A DNA stretch of 64,000 nt from Occultella kanbiaonis. Lineage in GTDB: Bacteria > Actinomycetota > Actinomycetes > Actinomycetales > Beutenbergiaceae. The stretch's first letter is position 1, and each line of letters opens with the position of its first letter. The position numbers and the translations under genes are program-made. Shown here one piece after another: positions 38,583-47,006 of this stretch. The notes beneath the pieces are model-generated. The model had not been told where the DNA came from, did no database searches, and saw only the letters and a list, made by a program, of their open reading frames with translations. The stretch is from positions 5,394,001 through 5,458,000 of the forward strand of contig NZ_CP046175.1 in assembly GCF_009708215.1 (NCBI RefSeq), in the 5' to 3' direction.

Positions 38583-39944
38583 TCAGACCCCGTCGATCGG
38601 GTGGTTCTCCGGGTTCTTCCCGCTGGTGAACCGCCGCGCGGTCTCACCCGAGAACGCCAGGAGCACCAGGATCTCGAGCGAGGAGCCGATCAGGTTGCTC
38701 GAGAGCGCACTCTCCGGGGCCGCCGTGAGCCACAGCACCGCGTACACGATGATGCTCACCGCGCTGATCGCCATGGTCACCATCCGGGCCCAGTTGCGGC
38801 CCCGGTACACCAGGTAGGACAGCAACAGGTAGGCGAGCAGGTAGCCCATGATGACGCCGCGCACGAGGACGTACCCCTGCTCGAGGCTGAAGCCGAGGTC
38901 GAGCATCGGGGCGAGGATCCACAGTTCGTCGATCGACTCACGGGCCAGGTGCAGCACCCAGTTCAGCGAGAACGCTCCGGCAACCACCCGCAGCAACATC
39001 AGGAACAGCCCGAGGGCAACGGTCAGCGGCACGGCACGGCTCTGCTCGGCCTCGCGGTGATCGGCCTCGACGGCCGCCAGGATCTCCGGCGTCGCCGGCG
39101 GCAGCGCCCGCACGTCGACGATCGGCAGGTCCCCGTCGGTGCGGATCGCGTCGCCGCCGCCGTTGCGCGCGTGGTAGCCGGTGGAGAAGTTCTTGAGGTG
39201 CTTCACCCGGATGCCGTCGTTGCCGGCCTCGGGCGCGGTCAGCGTCGCGACGATGTGGTCCCGCTCGGCGTCGATGTCCGCGTCGATCCGGTGCGTCACC
39301 TGCAGTGTGAACAGATTGAGCCCGACGGCGGTGTCGTAGGTTCCCGCGGCCAGCCAGTTCGCGCGGTGTCCGCCGGGCAGGCGCCAGCCCTTCGGGCATG
39401 GCCAGAACCGGACGTGGTGGCGCTTGGCGGGGTTGCCCTCGACCTCCTGCTGATAGGTGAACCGCTGCCGGCGTCCGAACAGGTAGAGCGGGCTCACCGG
39501 TGCGTCCGGGTAGGACCGGCGCATGATGGTCGAGACCACCATCCGGCGGCTGCTGGTCAGGTTGATCTCGTCGGCGCGGTGCCAGCCGGCGCGGAGCATG
39601 GCCTCGTGGATCCGGTCCTGCCGGCCCCGGAAGCCGACGTTGACCGGATCCCCGAGCAGCCCCTCACGGGTGCGGGAACGGCCGATGAAGTAGTCCGGCA
39701 CGTACACCTTGGTCAGCAGTGAGTGGATCCGCGGCAGCAACAGGTACGCGACGATCAGCCAGAACGGCAGGAACGCCCAGAGGTGGCGCCAGCCCGCCGT
39801 CACGAACTGGTTGACGAGCAGGAACGCCAGCCACGCGGCGGCGACGGTCGCGAAGGTGAAGAACACGCGGTCGGCGAATCTGACCGGGTTCTCCTGCACC
39901 TCCTCGACGGCCGCATGGGCCCGCTCGCTCAACGTCCCGCGCAT
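38583..39944 (-). CDS. LssY_C domain membrane protein
   Basis: 453 residues: two membrane helices near 30-85, a soluble LssY C-terminal domain (about 110-260: DPVNVGFRGRQDRIHEAMLRAGWHRAD, and ANWLAAGTYDTAVGLNLFTLQVTHRIDADID), then about four to five more helices. LssY_C occurs in Legionella type I secretion loci and alone in actinobacteria; function unknown. TACCGT ends 6 nt before the ATG. It is just downstream of, but on the same strand as, nothing else; its stop lies close to the iron boxes. Confidence 0.8.
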   Translation of the reverse strand: MRGTLSERAHAAVEEVQENPVRFADRVFFTFATVAAAWLAFLLVNQFVTAGWRHLWAFLPFWLIVAYLLLPRIHSLLTKVYVPDYFIGRSRTREGLLGDPVNVGFRGRQDRIHEAMLRAGWHRADEINLTSSRRMVVSTIMRRSYPDAPVSPLYLFGRRQRFTYQQEVEGNPAKRHHVRFWPCPKGWRLPGGHRANWLAAGTYDTAVGLNLFTLQVTHRIDADIDAERDHIVATLTAPEAGNDGIRVKHLKNFSTGYHARNGGGDAIRTDGDLPIVDVRALPPATPEILAAVEADHREAEQSRAVPLTVALGLFLMLLRVVAGAFSLNWVLHLARESIDELWILAPMLDLGFSLEQGYVLVRGVIMGYLLAYLLLSYLVYRGRNWARMVTMAISAVSIIVYAVLWLTAAPESALSSNLIGSSLEILVLLAFSGETARRFTSGKNPENHPIDGV

Positions 39945-39950
39945 GGTGCA

Positions 39951-39956
39951 ACGGTA
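39951..39956 (-). promoter_or_regulatory. -10-like box (TACCGT), leaderless start of LssY_C gene
   Basis: TACCGT on the minus strand ends 6 nt before the ATG at 39944. Confidence 0.4.
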
Positions 39957-40019
39957 ACGTGGTGGGGGGTCCCCACGATCGGGACCGACACTCCGACCGG
40001 CCCGGCCCCGGAAGGCACC

Positions 40020-40448
40020 ATGGGACACCCGCAGATGTTCGACGACGCCGATCCGTACCTGGCCCGCCTGCGCGCGATCTGCGCCCGGTTCCCCGGCGCG
40101 ACGGAGACCGTCAGCCACGGGCGGCCCACCTTCAGGACCGCCAAGATCTTCGTCACCTACGGCGGCGGCACGAAGGGCCCGAGCGGCACCCGGGAGAGCT
40201 ACGACCGCTCGATCATCGTCCTTCCCGACGCCGCCGAGCGCCCTGCCCTCGAGCAGGACGAGCACTACTACCTGCCGGCCTACTACGGGCCGTACGGCTG
40301 GATCGGCTGGCACCTCGCCCACGACGGCGCGACCCCGGAGCAGGTTGACTGGGACGAGGTGTTCGAACTGGTGGACGCCTCCTACCGGCAGGTCAGCCCG
40401 GCCCGCCTGGTGGCCGAATGGGACGCCGCGTCTCCACCTTCCGGGTGA
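40020..40448 (+). CDS. MmcQ/YjbR family DNA-binding-like protein
   Basis: 142 residues of the MmcQ/YjbR fold (double-wing, CyaY-like): ARFPGATETVSHGRPTFRTAKIFVTY at the start and YYLPAYYGPYGWIGWHLAH in the middle, WDEVFELVDASYRQVSP at the end. The family's role is not established. GGAAGG lies about 5 nt before the ATG. Divergent from the LssY_C gene by 75 bases. Confidence 0.85.
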   Translation: MGHPQMFDDADPYLARLRAICARFPGATETVSHGRPTFRTAKIFVTYGGGTKGPSGTRESYDRSIIVLPDAAERPALEQDEHYYLPAYYGPYGWIGWHLAHDGATPEQVDWDEVFELVDASYRQVSPARLVAEWDAASPPSG

Positions 40449-40517
40449 GTCCACGCGCGCACGTTCACCCTTCCCGGGGATTGGTGCCACGCTCCGATTG
40501 CCGGGAGACTCGTGGCC

Positions 40518-42503
40518 ATGGTCGACTTCCTGGGGAGCTCGCTCACCGTCGCCAGCGTGATCTTCTCGGTGCTGATCTTCGCGCTGCTCGTGCGGCGGCT
40601 GCTCGGCGTGCGGATGGGCCTGCTGCGCACCATGGTGGCTGCCTTCATCGCGGGCGCCCTCGGGCCGACGGTCCTCCAGGCGATCCTGCCCGCGCCACCT
40701 CAGGACCAGGACTTCCTGACCCTGGGTCTGTACGTCGCGCTCCTGTCCGGTTTCGTGCTGATCGTCGCGATGGCGATCCTCGTGGTCATCGAGGCGCTGG
40801 TCCCGACCGGCTCACTGCCCGGACCGCTGGAACTGCGGCGCTCGGCGCGGGCCCGGCTCTCGCGCACCCGCCGCTACCTGCACATCCTGCGCGTCGTGGC
40901 CAAGCACGGCCTGTCCCGGTTCCTGCGCGGACGGGTGCACCGGGGACTGCGCACCGCCCCGGAACGGCGTGACCTGGCCCGGTCCCTGCGCCGGGCCCTC
41001 GAGGACGGCGGCGTCACCTTCATCAAGCTCGGGCAGCAGCTGTCCACCCGCCGCGACCTGCTGCCCCCGGAGTTCACCGCCGAGCTGGCCGCACTGCAGG
41101 ACGATGCACCCGCGGTGCCGTGGCCGCAGGTCCGGGACGCGCTGGAGACCGAGCTCGGCCGCAGCGTCGAGGACGTGTTCACGTTCCTCGACTCGCAGCC
41201 GCTGGCCGCCGCGTCCGTCGCGCAGGTCCACGCGGGGCGTCTGCTGGACGGTTCCGAGGTGGTCGTCAAGGTCCAGCGGCCGGGCATCAGCGCCGAGGTG
41301 GAGCGCGACCTGGACATCATCGCTCGGCTCGCCCGCACCCTTGCCGACCGCACCGAGTGGGGCGCCTCCCTCGGGCTCCAAGGGCTCGTCGACGGCTTCT
41401 CGGAGGCCCTCGCCGAAGAGCTCGACTTCACCATCGAGTCCGGCAACATGCGCTCCGTGGCAGCCGCGCTGCACTCGGCGGGCACCGAAGGGATCCGAGT
41501 GCCCACCCCGCACACGGACCTGTGCACGCCCCGCGTGCTGGTCATGGAGCGGATGGCCGGCATCCCGCTCGGCAGCGCCGAGGAGACGCTGGCCGCCCTC
41601 GGCGAGGAGCGGCGCCGGGAGATCGCGGACACGCTCCTGCGCGTCGTGATCGACCAACTGCTGACGAGCGGGATCTTCCACGTCGACCTGCACCCCGGGA
41701 ACCTGCTCGTCGACACCGACGGGACCCTGGCGATGCTCGACCTCGGCTCGGTCGGCCGGCTCGGGTCCGTGACCCGCGCGAACGTCGGCCGCCTGGTGGC
41801 CGCGCTCGGCTCCGGCGACTCGCAGGCCGCCACCGACGCGCTCCTGGAACTGGTGGACCGTCCGGAGAACGTCGACGAGCGCGGTCTGGAACAGGAGATC
41901 GGCATCATCATCCTGCGGTTCACGACGGCCGGCAGCACGGACGGCGCCGCCGCGTTCGGAGCCCTGTTCCGCCTCGTCGCCACGCAGCGGCTCGGCATCC
42001 GCCCGGAGGTCGCCGCCGTGTTCCGGGCGGTCGCCACGCTCGAAGGGACCGTCACCACCATCGACCCCGGCTACGACCTGCTCGGCGCCACCCGGGCCGC
42101 GGGCGTGAGCCGGATCGCCCGGGAGCTCACCCCGGAGGCGGTGCGGACCCGCGTGGTCCACGAGGTCGCCACCGCGCTTCCGATCCTGCGCCGGTTGCCC
42201 CGCCGGATGGACCGGCTGGCCGACGCCGCCGAGCACGGGCGCCTCTCGCTGGGAGTCCGGCTCCTGGCCGATCCGCGCGACCGACGGTTCGTGACCGGAC
42301 TGTGGCACCAGGCGCTGCTCGCCGTCCTGGGTGCGACGGCGGGGCTGATGTCGGTCGTGCTGTTCGCCGTCGCACCCGGTCCCCTGGTCACACCCGAGAT
42401 CGGGGTCTACCACGTCCTGGGAAGCACGCTGCTGTGCATCAGTATCATCCTCGTGCTGCGCGTCCTCATCGTGATCTTCCGACGGGAGACCGACGAGGGC
42501 TGA
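40518..42503 (+). CDS. UbiB/ABC1 (AarF)-family atypical kinase, membrane protein
   Basis: About 661 residues. Two or three N-terminal helices (about 10-100), then the UbiB kinase-like domain (about 150-460): KxGQ motif FIKLGQQLSTRRDLLP, Ala-rich loop PLAAASVAQVHAGRL, VVVKVQRPGI, HVDLHPGNLLV catalytic loop and MLDLGSVG in place of DFG. Two C-terminal helices close the protein. Members affect isoprenoid lipids such as quinones, but the actinobacterial copies have no assigned substrate. GGGAGA lies upstream; GTG 40512 is an alternative start. Confidence 0.9.
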   Translation: MVDFLGSSLTVASVIFSVLIFALLVRRLLGVRMGLLRTMVAAFIAGALGPTVLQAILPAPPQDQDFLTLGLYVALLSGFVLIVAMAILVVIEALVPTGSLPGPLELRRSARARLSRTRRYLHILRVVAKHGLSRFLRGRVHRGLRTAPERRDLARSLRRALEDGGVTFIKLGQQLSTRRDLLPPEFTAELAALQDDAPAVPWPQVRDALETELGRSVEDVFTFLDSQPLAAASVAQVHAGRLLDGSEVVVKVQRPGISAEVERDLDIIARLARTLADRTEWGASLGLQGLVDGFSEALAEELDFTIESGNMRSVAAALHSAGTEGIRVPTPHTDLCTPRVLVMERMAGIPLGSAEETLAALGEERRREIADTLLRVVIDQLLTSGIFHVDLHPGNLLVDTDGTLAMLDLGSVGRLGSVTRANVGRLVAALGSGDSQAATDALLELVDRPENVDERGLEQEIGIIILRFTTAGSTDGAAAFGALFRLVATQRLGIRPEVAAVFRAVATLEGTVTTIDPGYDLLGATRAAGVSRIARELTPEAVRTRVVHEVATALPILRRLPRRMDRLADAAEHGRLSLGVRLLADPRDRRFVTGLWHQALLAVLGATAGLMSVVLFAVAPGPLVTPEIGVYHVLGSTLLCISIILVLRVLIVIFRRETDEG

Positions 42504-42526
42504 CGCACGCCCCGCTCGGCCCCGTC

Positions 42527-42554
42527 TTGACAAACCTCCTGCCCCGGCTAGAAT
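42527..42554 (+). promoter_or_regulatory. Promoter of the MarR gene
   Basis: TTGACA, 16 bases, TAGAAT: the closest match to a housekeeping promoter in the window. TTAC-N7-GTAA (42554-42568), a weak dyad at the expected transcript start, may be the MarR operator. Confidence 0.7.
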
Positions 42555-42584
42555 TACTTGAACCGTAAACAAATTGGGGTGCAC

Positions 42585-43052
42585 ATGTCCGAGCCACTCT
42601 GGCTGACCCGCGAGGAGCGTTCGACCTGGCTCGCCCTGACGGGCCTGATCACGAAACTGCCGGGGGCCCTCGATGCCCAGCTCACCCGCGACGCGGGCCT
42701 GAGCTTCTACGAGTACATGGTCCTGGCAATGCTCGCCGAGTCCGACGACGGCGTGCTGCGGATGAGCGCGCTGGCCGAGCTCACGAACGGGTCGCTGTCC
42801 CGGCTGTCCCACGTGGTGCAGCGGCTCGAGCGCCAGGAGCTGGTCCGGCGCGAGACCTGCGCCGATGACCGCCGGGCGACGAACGCGATCCTCACCGACG
42901 CCGGCCGGTCCCGCGTCGAGTCCGCCGCACCCGGTCACGTCCGGCACGCGCGCACGCTCGTGGTCGACGCCGTCAGCGCCGAGGACCTGGCCACGTTCGG
43001 GCGGGTCGGCGAGGCGATCCTGGACCGGGTCGCCGACCAGCGGCGCAACTGA
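42585..43052 (+). CDS. MarR-family transcriptional regulator
   Basis: 155 residues: winged helix with LRMSALAELTNGSLSRLSHVVQRLERQELVRRETCADDRRATNAILTDAGR, the MarR wing being the DDRR turn. GGGG lies 5 nt before the ATG. Target unknown: no divergent gene is present and the next gene is separated by a long hairpin, so it may control itself and distant genes. Confidence 0.9.
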   Translation: MSEPLWLTREERSTWLALTGLITKLPGALDAQLTRDAGLSFYEYMVLAMLAESDDGVLRMSALAELTNGSLSRLSHVVQRLERQELVRRETCADDRRATNAILTDAGRSRVESAAPGHVRHARTLVVDAVSAEDLATFGRVGEAILDRVADQRRN

Positions 43053-43074
43053 CCGACCCGCGTTCAACGCTGAG

Positions 43075-43137
43075 ATCGCACGTGCGGCCCTGACCTCGCA
43101 CCGTGTGGTCGTGCGAGGTCAGGGCGCCACGTGCGAT
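43075..43137. repeat. 63-bp inverted repeat (27-bp arms)
   Basis: Arms 43075-43101 and 43111-43137 pair at 25 of 27 positions (the two mismatches are neighbours) around a 9-base loop. Arm text begins ATCGCACGTG and ends TGACCTCGCAC. No U-run follows. It lies between the MarR and GNAT genes; see findings. Confidence 0.85.
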
Positions 43138-43246
43138 GTCGGTCCCCACGCTTCCGCGGAAGCGCGCCGCGGCGAACCGCCGGCCGACCCACCGGGTCGC
43201 CCCCGCCGTCGGGCACGGGACGAACCGTGCCCTACGGTGGGCACCG

Positions 43247-43837
43247 ATGAAGATCACCGGAACCCGCGTGGAACTGCGGGACTGGACCGTGGCCGACGAC
43301 CCGCGGGTCCGTTCACTGCTGGACCCGGCCCGCCCGTGGCACCTGACGAACGGCCCGTACTTCGGCCCGCCCACCGCGGAGTCGATGGGGGCCATGCGGG
43401 CCGGGATCCTTGCCCTGGCGGCGATGGATGAGGCGGATCGCCCCGATCCCCGCGGCATGCTCGCCGTCGTGGACCGCTCGGACGGCACCCTCGTCGGCGC
43501 CGTGACCTGGTACTGGGAGAGTCGCGAGACGGACTGGCGGCGCCTGGGCATCGGCATCCACGACGAGGCGTACTGGGGTCGCGGCCTGGCCACCGAGGCG
43601 ATGGCACTGTGGACCACGTACTTGTTCGACGCCACCGACGCACTCCGCCTCGACTTCGCCACCTACTCGGGCAACGAGGGCATGATCGGCGTCGGCCGGC
43701 GGCTCGGGTTCGTGGAGGAGGGCCGCTTCCGCAAGGCCCGGCGCTGGTCCGGCGGGGTGCACGACTCGGTGGTCATGGGCGCGCTCCGCGAGGAGTGGGA
43801 CACCCGGCGCGCGGCATGGCCCGCCACCGGCCCCTGA
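43247..43837 (+). CDS. GNAT-family N-acetyltransferase (RimJ/RimL type)
   Basis: 196 residues. GTRVELRDWTVADDPRVRSLL start, TWYWESRETDWRRLGIGI strand and HDEAYWGRGLATEAMALWTTYLFD (acetyl-CoA loop) with the closing SGNEGMIGVGRRLGFVEEGRFRKA are all typical of acetyltransferases acting on ribosomal N-termini or small molecules. Substrate unknown. TACGGT ends 8 nt before the ATG. Confidence 0.88.
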   Translation: MKITGTRVELRDWTVADDPRVRSLLDPARPWHLTNGPYFGPPTAESMGAMRAGILALAAMDEADRPDPRGMLAVVDRSDGTLVGAVTWYWESRETDWRRLGIGIHDEAYWGRGLATEAMALWTTYLFDATDALRLDFATYSGNEGMIGVGRRLGFVEEGRFRKARRWSGGVHDSVVMGALREEWDTRRAAWPATGP

Positions 43838-43843
43838 TCGGCG

Positions 43844-44434
43844 TCAGGCCTTCCGGTCCACCATCTCCCACCGGTAGCCGTGCGCGACGAATGCGTCCCG
43901 GACGGCCGCCCGTGGTGCCTCGACGTCACCCTTGTAGAGCTGCCTGCCCTCGACGGAGTCGATGACGAGCGTGCTGCCCTCGCGGTAGACGCCCGCCACC
44001 TGGCCCCGCTCGATGCGGCGCTCGTCATCGCCCTTGGCGATCAGGATCTCGCCGTCGGAGACGGTGATGCGAGGACTGCCTGCGATCACGACCGCGGCCA
44101 CGACCAGGCCGACGACGGCGCCGATGACCGGACGCAGCACCACCAGCACCGGCGCCTCGAAGGAGCTGAGGAACTCGATCGGCCCGGCGAACGGGATCGG
44201 GAACCGCGCGGCGAGCGTGCCCAGCCAGGGCAGCAGGAAGCCCACCCCGACGCCGAGCACGGCGCCGATGACCGCGACCAGCCACTTGTCCTCGGCGCCC
44301 ATGGCGAGCACGGTGGCCGGTTCGCCGCCGGTCGGCGGTTGCTGCCCGACGGCGGCGCTCGGCTCCGGCGCGTCGGCGGCGCCTTCCGCGAGACGTCGCC
44401 GGTAGTCGTCCATTGCGTTGAAATCGCGTGCCAT
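43844..44434 (-). CDS. YqeB-like two-pass membrane protein
   Basis: 196 residues: polar N-terminus (to about 48), two membrane segments (WLVAVIGAVLGVGVGFLLPWLGTLA and VVGLVVAAVVIAG) and a C-terminal PH-like domain (ITVSDGEILIAKGDDERRIERGQVAGVYREGSTLVIDS). This order resembles the YqeB family of Firmicutes and actinobacteria; function unknown. GGGAGGGG precedes the ATG. It is divergent from a TetR gene across palindromic sites, so TetR may control it. Confidence 0.7.
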   Translation of the reverse strand: MARDFNAMDDYRRRLAEGAADAPEPSAAVGQQPPTGGEPATVLAMGAEDKWLVAVIGAVLGVGVGFLLPWLGTLAARFPIPFAGPIEFLSSFEAPVLVVLRPVIGAVVGLVVAAVVIAGSPRITVSDGEILIAKGDDERRIERGQVAGVYREGSTLVIDSVEGRQLYKGDVEAPRAAVRDAFVAHGYRWEMVDRKA

Positions 44435-44459
44435 GGTCCCCTCCCGAGTGGTGGAACAG

Positions 44460-44482
44460 TACTGTACCAGGCGGGTACGGTA
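44460..44482. promoter_or_regulatory. Probable operator between YqeB-like and TetR genes
   Basis: TACTGTACC-AGGCG-GGTACGGTA is a dyad with one mismatch, and ACAGTACTGT (44456-44465) is a perfect palindrome overlapping its left arm. The TetR -10 box (TAGAGT) starts inside its right end. Confidence 0.65.
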
Positions 44483-44486
44483 GAGT
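44481..44486 (+). promoter_or_regulatory. -10-like box (TAGAGT) of the TetR gene
   Basis: TAGAGT ends 7 nt before the ATG at 44494. Confidence 0.45.
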
Positions 44487-44493
44487 TCCGTCG

Positions 44494-45105
44494 ATGACCA
44501 GGACGCGGGATGCCGACCACCGGGCCCAGGGCGTCGGTGCGCTCTCGCGGCAGGCGATGATCGACGGCGCGATCGAGATCCTCGCGACCGACCCCTCGGT
44601 CTCGCTCAGCGAGGTGGCCCGCCGCCTGGGCGTAGGCAGGACGTCCCTGTACCGGCACTTCTCCGACCGGCCCTCGCTGCTGGCCCGGGTCCAGACCGAG
44701 GGGGCACGCCGCATCATCGCCGCCCACGTGGCCGCCGACCTGAGCGCGGGTACCGGCCTGAGCGCGTTGGAGCGTCTCTGTGAGCACCTGTTCGAGCTCG
44801 GCCCCGTACTGTCCCTGCTCTTCGCCGACAACCCACTGATCACCGACGAGGCCCTGGCCGATCCGTCCGTGGCGCTCGCCGCCGGCGCCACCGGCGAGCC
44901 CCAGGAGCCGGTACCGCACACGGTGCTGCGCGGGCAGGCCGACGGATCCATCGACCCGGGCCTCGATCCCGCCTGGGTGGAGCTGTACCTGTGGATGACG
45001 CTCGCCGCCGGGCACCTGTACGCCACGCAGATGAACTCCCGCCGGGGCGGGCTGGAGCGGGTACTGCAGGCGCTCCGCCGCACGCTGAGGCCGCCGCACG
45101 CCTGA
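44494..45105 (+). CDS. TetR-family transcriptional regulator
   Basis: 203 residues. HTH: AMIDGAIEILATDPSVSLSEVARRLGVGRTSLYRHFSDRPSLLARV. The C-terminal domain is helical with no family-specific motif. It is divergent from the YqeB-like gene with overlapping dyads between, so it likely represses that gene and itself. Convergent with recD. Confidence 0.88.
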   Translation: MTRTRDADHRAQGVGALSRQAMIDGAIEILATDPSVSLSEVARRLGVGRTSLYRHFSDRPSLLARVQTEGARRIIAAHVAADLSAGTGLSALERLCEHLFELGPVLSLLFADNPLITDEALADPSVALAAGATGEPQEPVPHTVLRGQADGSIDPGLDPAWVELYLWMTLAAGHLYATQMNSRRGGLERVLQALRRTLRPPHA

Positions 45106-45128
45106 TCTCGGGCCCTGCGCCGGCCCCG

Positions 45129-47006
45129 TCAGTCCGCGACGAGCCGCTGCCGCAGGCCACTGGCTCGCTGCACCTGCCGCCCGACCGCCACCCGGACGGC
45201 CGCCTCGCTGCCGACGATCCGCACCCTGCGGCTCGCCCGGGTGATCGCGGTGTAGAACAGCTCACGGGTGAGCAGCGGCGAGTCCTCCGGCGGCAGCAGC
45301 ACGGTGATCTCGTCCGCCTGGCTACCCTGCGCCTTGTGCACCGTCATGGCGTGCATCGTGTCCAGGTCGCCCAGACGGCTCGGGCCGAACGGCTGGTCGC
45401 CGGCGCTGCCCCGGATGACGGCGACGCGGCCACGGGTGCCGTCGTCCCGTCTCGTCGCGACGACCACGCCGCTGTCCCCGTTCAGGACCCCCGTCGCATA
45501 GTCGTTGGCCGTGACGAGCAGCGGGCGTCCCACGTACATCGGGTCGTAGAGCCCGTCGCCGGTCTCCTCGGTGAGCCAGCTCTCGACGTGCCGGTTCCAG
45601 GTCCGCACCCCCCACGGTCCCTCGCGGTGGCCACAGAGCAGCCGGTGCCGGCCGAGGAGGTCGAGCGCCTCGCGGCTGCGGCCGTCCTGGGCGGCCCGGT
45701 AGACGGCGAGGGCGTGCTCGGTCAGGATCGGCCGCAGGGCGCGCGCGGGTTCGGGATCCTCGACCCAGACGACCTCGGTTCCGCCGGTGCGCAGCTCGTC
45801 GAGGACGGCATCGGCGTCGCCGAGGCGTACGGCGTCGGCGAGCCTGCCGATGGTCCGGCCGAAGCGGTGTGGGGTGAGCAGCCGGACGACGGCGACGGGC
45901 CCCTGGCCGGTGCTCACGGCCGTGTCCGGATGCTCGACCCTGGCTGTCTGCTGCGCCCCGGCGACGAGGTCGGCGAGGACCGCACCGGCGTCGACCGAGA
46001 CGAGCTGGTCCGGGTCCCCGACCAGGATCAGCCGGGTCGTCGGGCGCAGCGCCTCGAGGAGCCGGGCCATGTGGGTCAGCGAGACCATCGATGTCTCATC
46101 GACGAGGACCACGTCGTGGGGCAGGTGGTGGTCGCGGTCGTGACGGAACCGCGTCACCGAGTCCGGCCGCCTCCCGAGGAGCCGGTGCAGGGTCACCGCA
46201 CGCACCTCACCCAACGGCTCGATCAGGGCCAGGGTGCCGGCGTCGTCGGTGGTCCTCATGATCACCTCGAGCGCCTCGGTGACCGCCTCCTGCATCCGGG
46301 CGGCGGCCTTGCCGGTCGGCGCGGCCAGCCCCACCCGCAACTGTCGGCCCGGCCCGGCCTGCTCGGCGAGCAGCGCGAGGACGCCGGCAACGGTGCTGGT
46401 CTTGCCCGTGCCGGGCCCGCCCGTGAGCACGCTGGTCCACGCGCCGATGGCGACCCGGGCCGCGTCCCGCTGCTCCTCCCAGCCGGCGCCGAAGACGCGC
46501 CTCAGGCCCGACTCGAGCAGGTCGCCGTCGACCACCGGTGCCGGCTGGGCGGCCCTGGCCACCAGGTCGGCGACCACCTGCACCTCCTGGTGGTGGTAGC
46601 GCTGCAGGTAGATCAGTCCGTGCTCGAGCACCAGCGCGCCCTTGCGGACGAGTGAGCTGTCCCGCAGCTGCTCGAGCCAGTCGCCCGGACCGGACCACGG
46701 CAGTGCCGGCGCAGGGTCGAGCGCGCGCAGGGCCGCGTCGAGCTGGGCGACGTCGACGGCCACGGAACCGGTCCGGACGGCGCGAGTGGCGAGCGCCGCG
46801 GCGAGCAGCGCTGCGTCCGCGGACGTCACCTCGATGCCCCCGGCGACGCGCCCGAGGGTCCGCGCCACGTGCAGGTCCGCGGCGGTGAGCAGGTGTGCCG
46901 CGTTCAGCTCCCCGAGGAGCCCGCTCGCATCGCGGGCCAGCCTCCGGTCGCGCTCGTCGACCGGTTCGAACAGTTCGAGCGGCGGCGCCGCCGTGGTCCC
47001 GGTCAT
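45129..47006 (-). CDS. recD: RecD, 5'-3' helicase subunit of exonuclease V
   Basis: 625 residues. Walker A LTGGPGTGKTSTVAG, motif II VVLVDETSMVSL, LILVGDPDQLVSVDAG and the C-terminal motif VI region AMTVHKAQGSQADEITVLLPP...FYTAITRASRRVRIVG are complete. It partners RecB and RecC in resecting double-strand breaks. The ATG overlaps the recB stop (ATGA); it is the last gene of the recC-recB-recD unit. Confidence 0.95.
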   Translation of the reverse strand: MTGTTAAPPLELFEPVDERDRRLARDASGLLGELNAAHLLTAADLHVARTLGRVAGGIEVTSADAALLAAALATRAVRTGSVAVDVAQLDAALRALDPAPALPWSGPGDWLEQLRDSSLVRKGALVLEHGLIYLQRYHHQEVQVVADLVARAAQPAPVVDGDLLESGLRRVFGAGWEEQRDAARVAIGAWTSVLTGGPGTGKTSTVAGVLALLAEQAGPGRQLRVGLAAPTGKAAARMQEAVTEALEVIMRTTDDAGTLALIEPLGEVRAVTLHRLLGRRPDSVTRFRHDRDHHLPHDVVLVDETSMVSLTHMARLLEALRPTTRLILVGDPDQLVSVDAGAVLADLVAGAQQTARVEHPDTAVSTGQGPVAVVRLLTPHRFGRTIGRLADAVRLGDADAVLDELRTGGTEVVWVEDPEPARALRPILTEHALAVYRAAQDGRSREALDLLGRHRLLCGHREGPWGVRTWNRHVESWLTEETGDGLYDPMYVGRPLLVTANDYATGVLNGDSGVVVATRRDDGTRGRVAVIRGSAGDQPFGPSRLGDLDTMHAMTVHKAQGSQADEITVLLPPEDSPLLTRELFYTAITRASRRVRIVGSEAAVRVAVGRQVQRASGLRQRLVAD

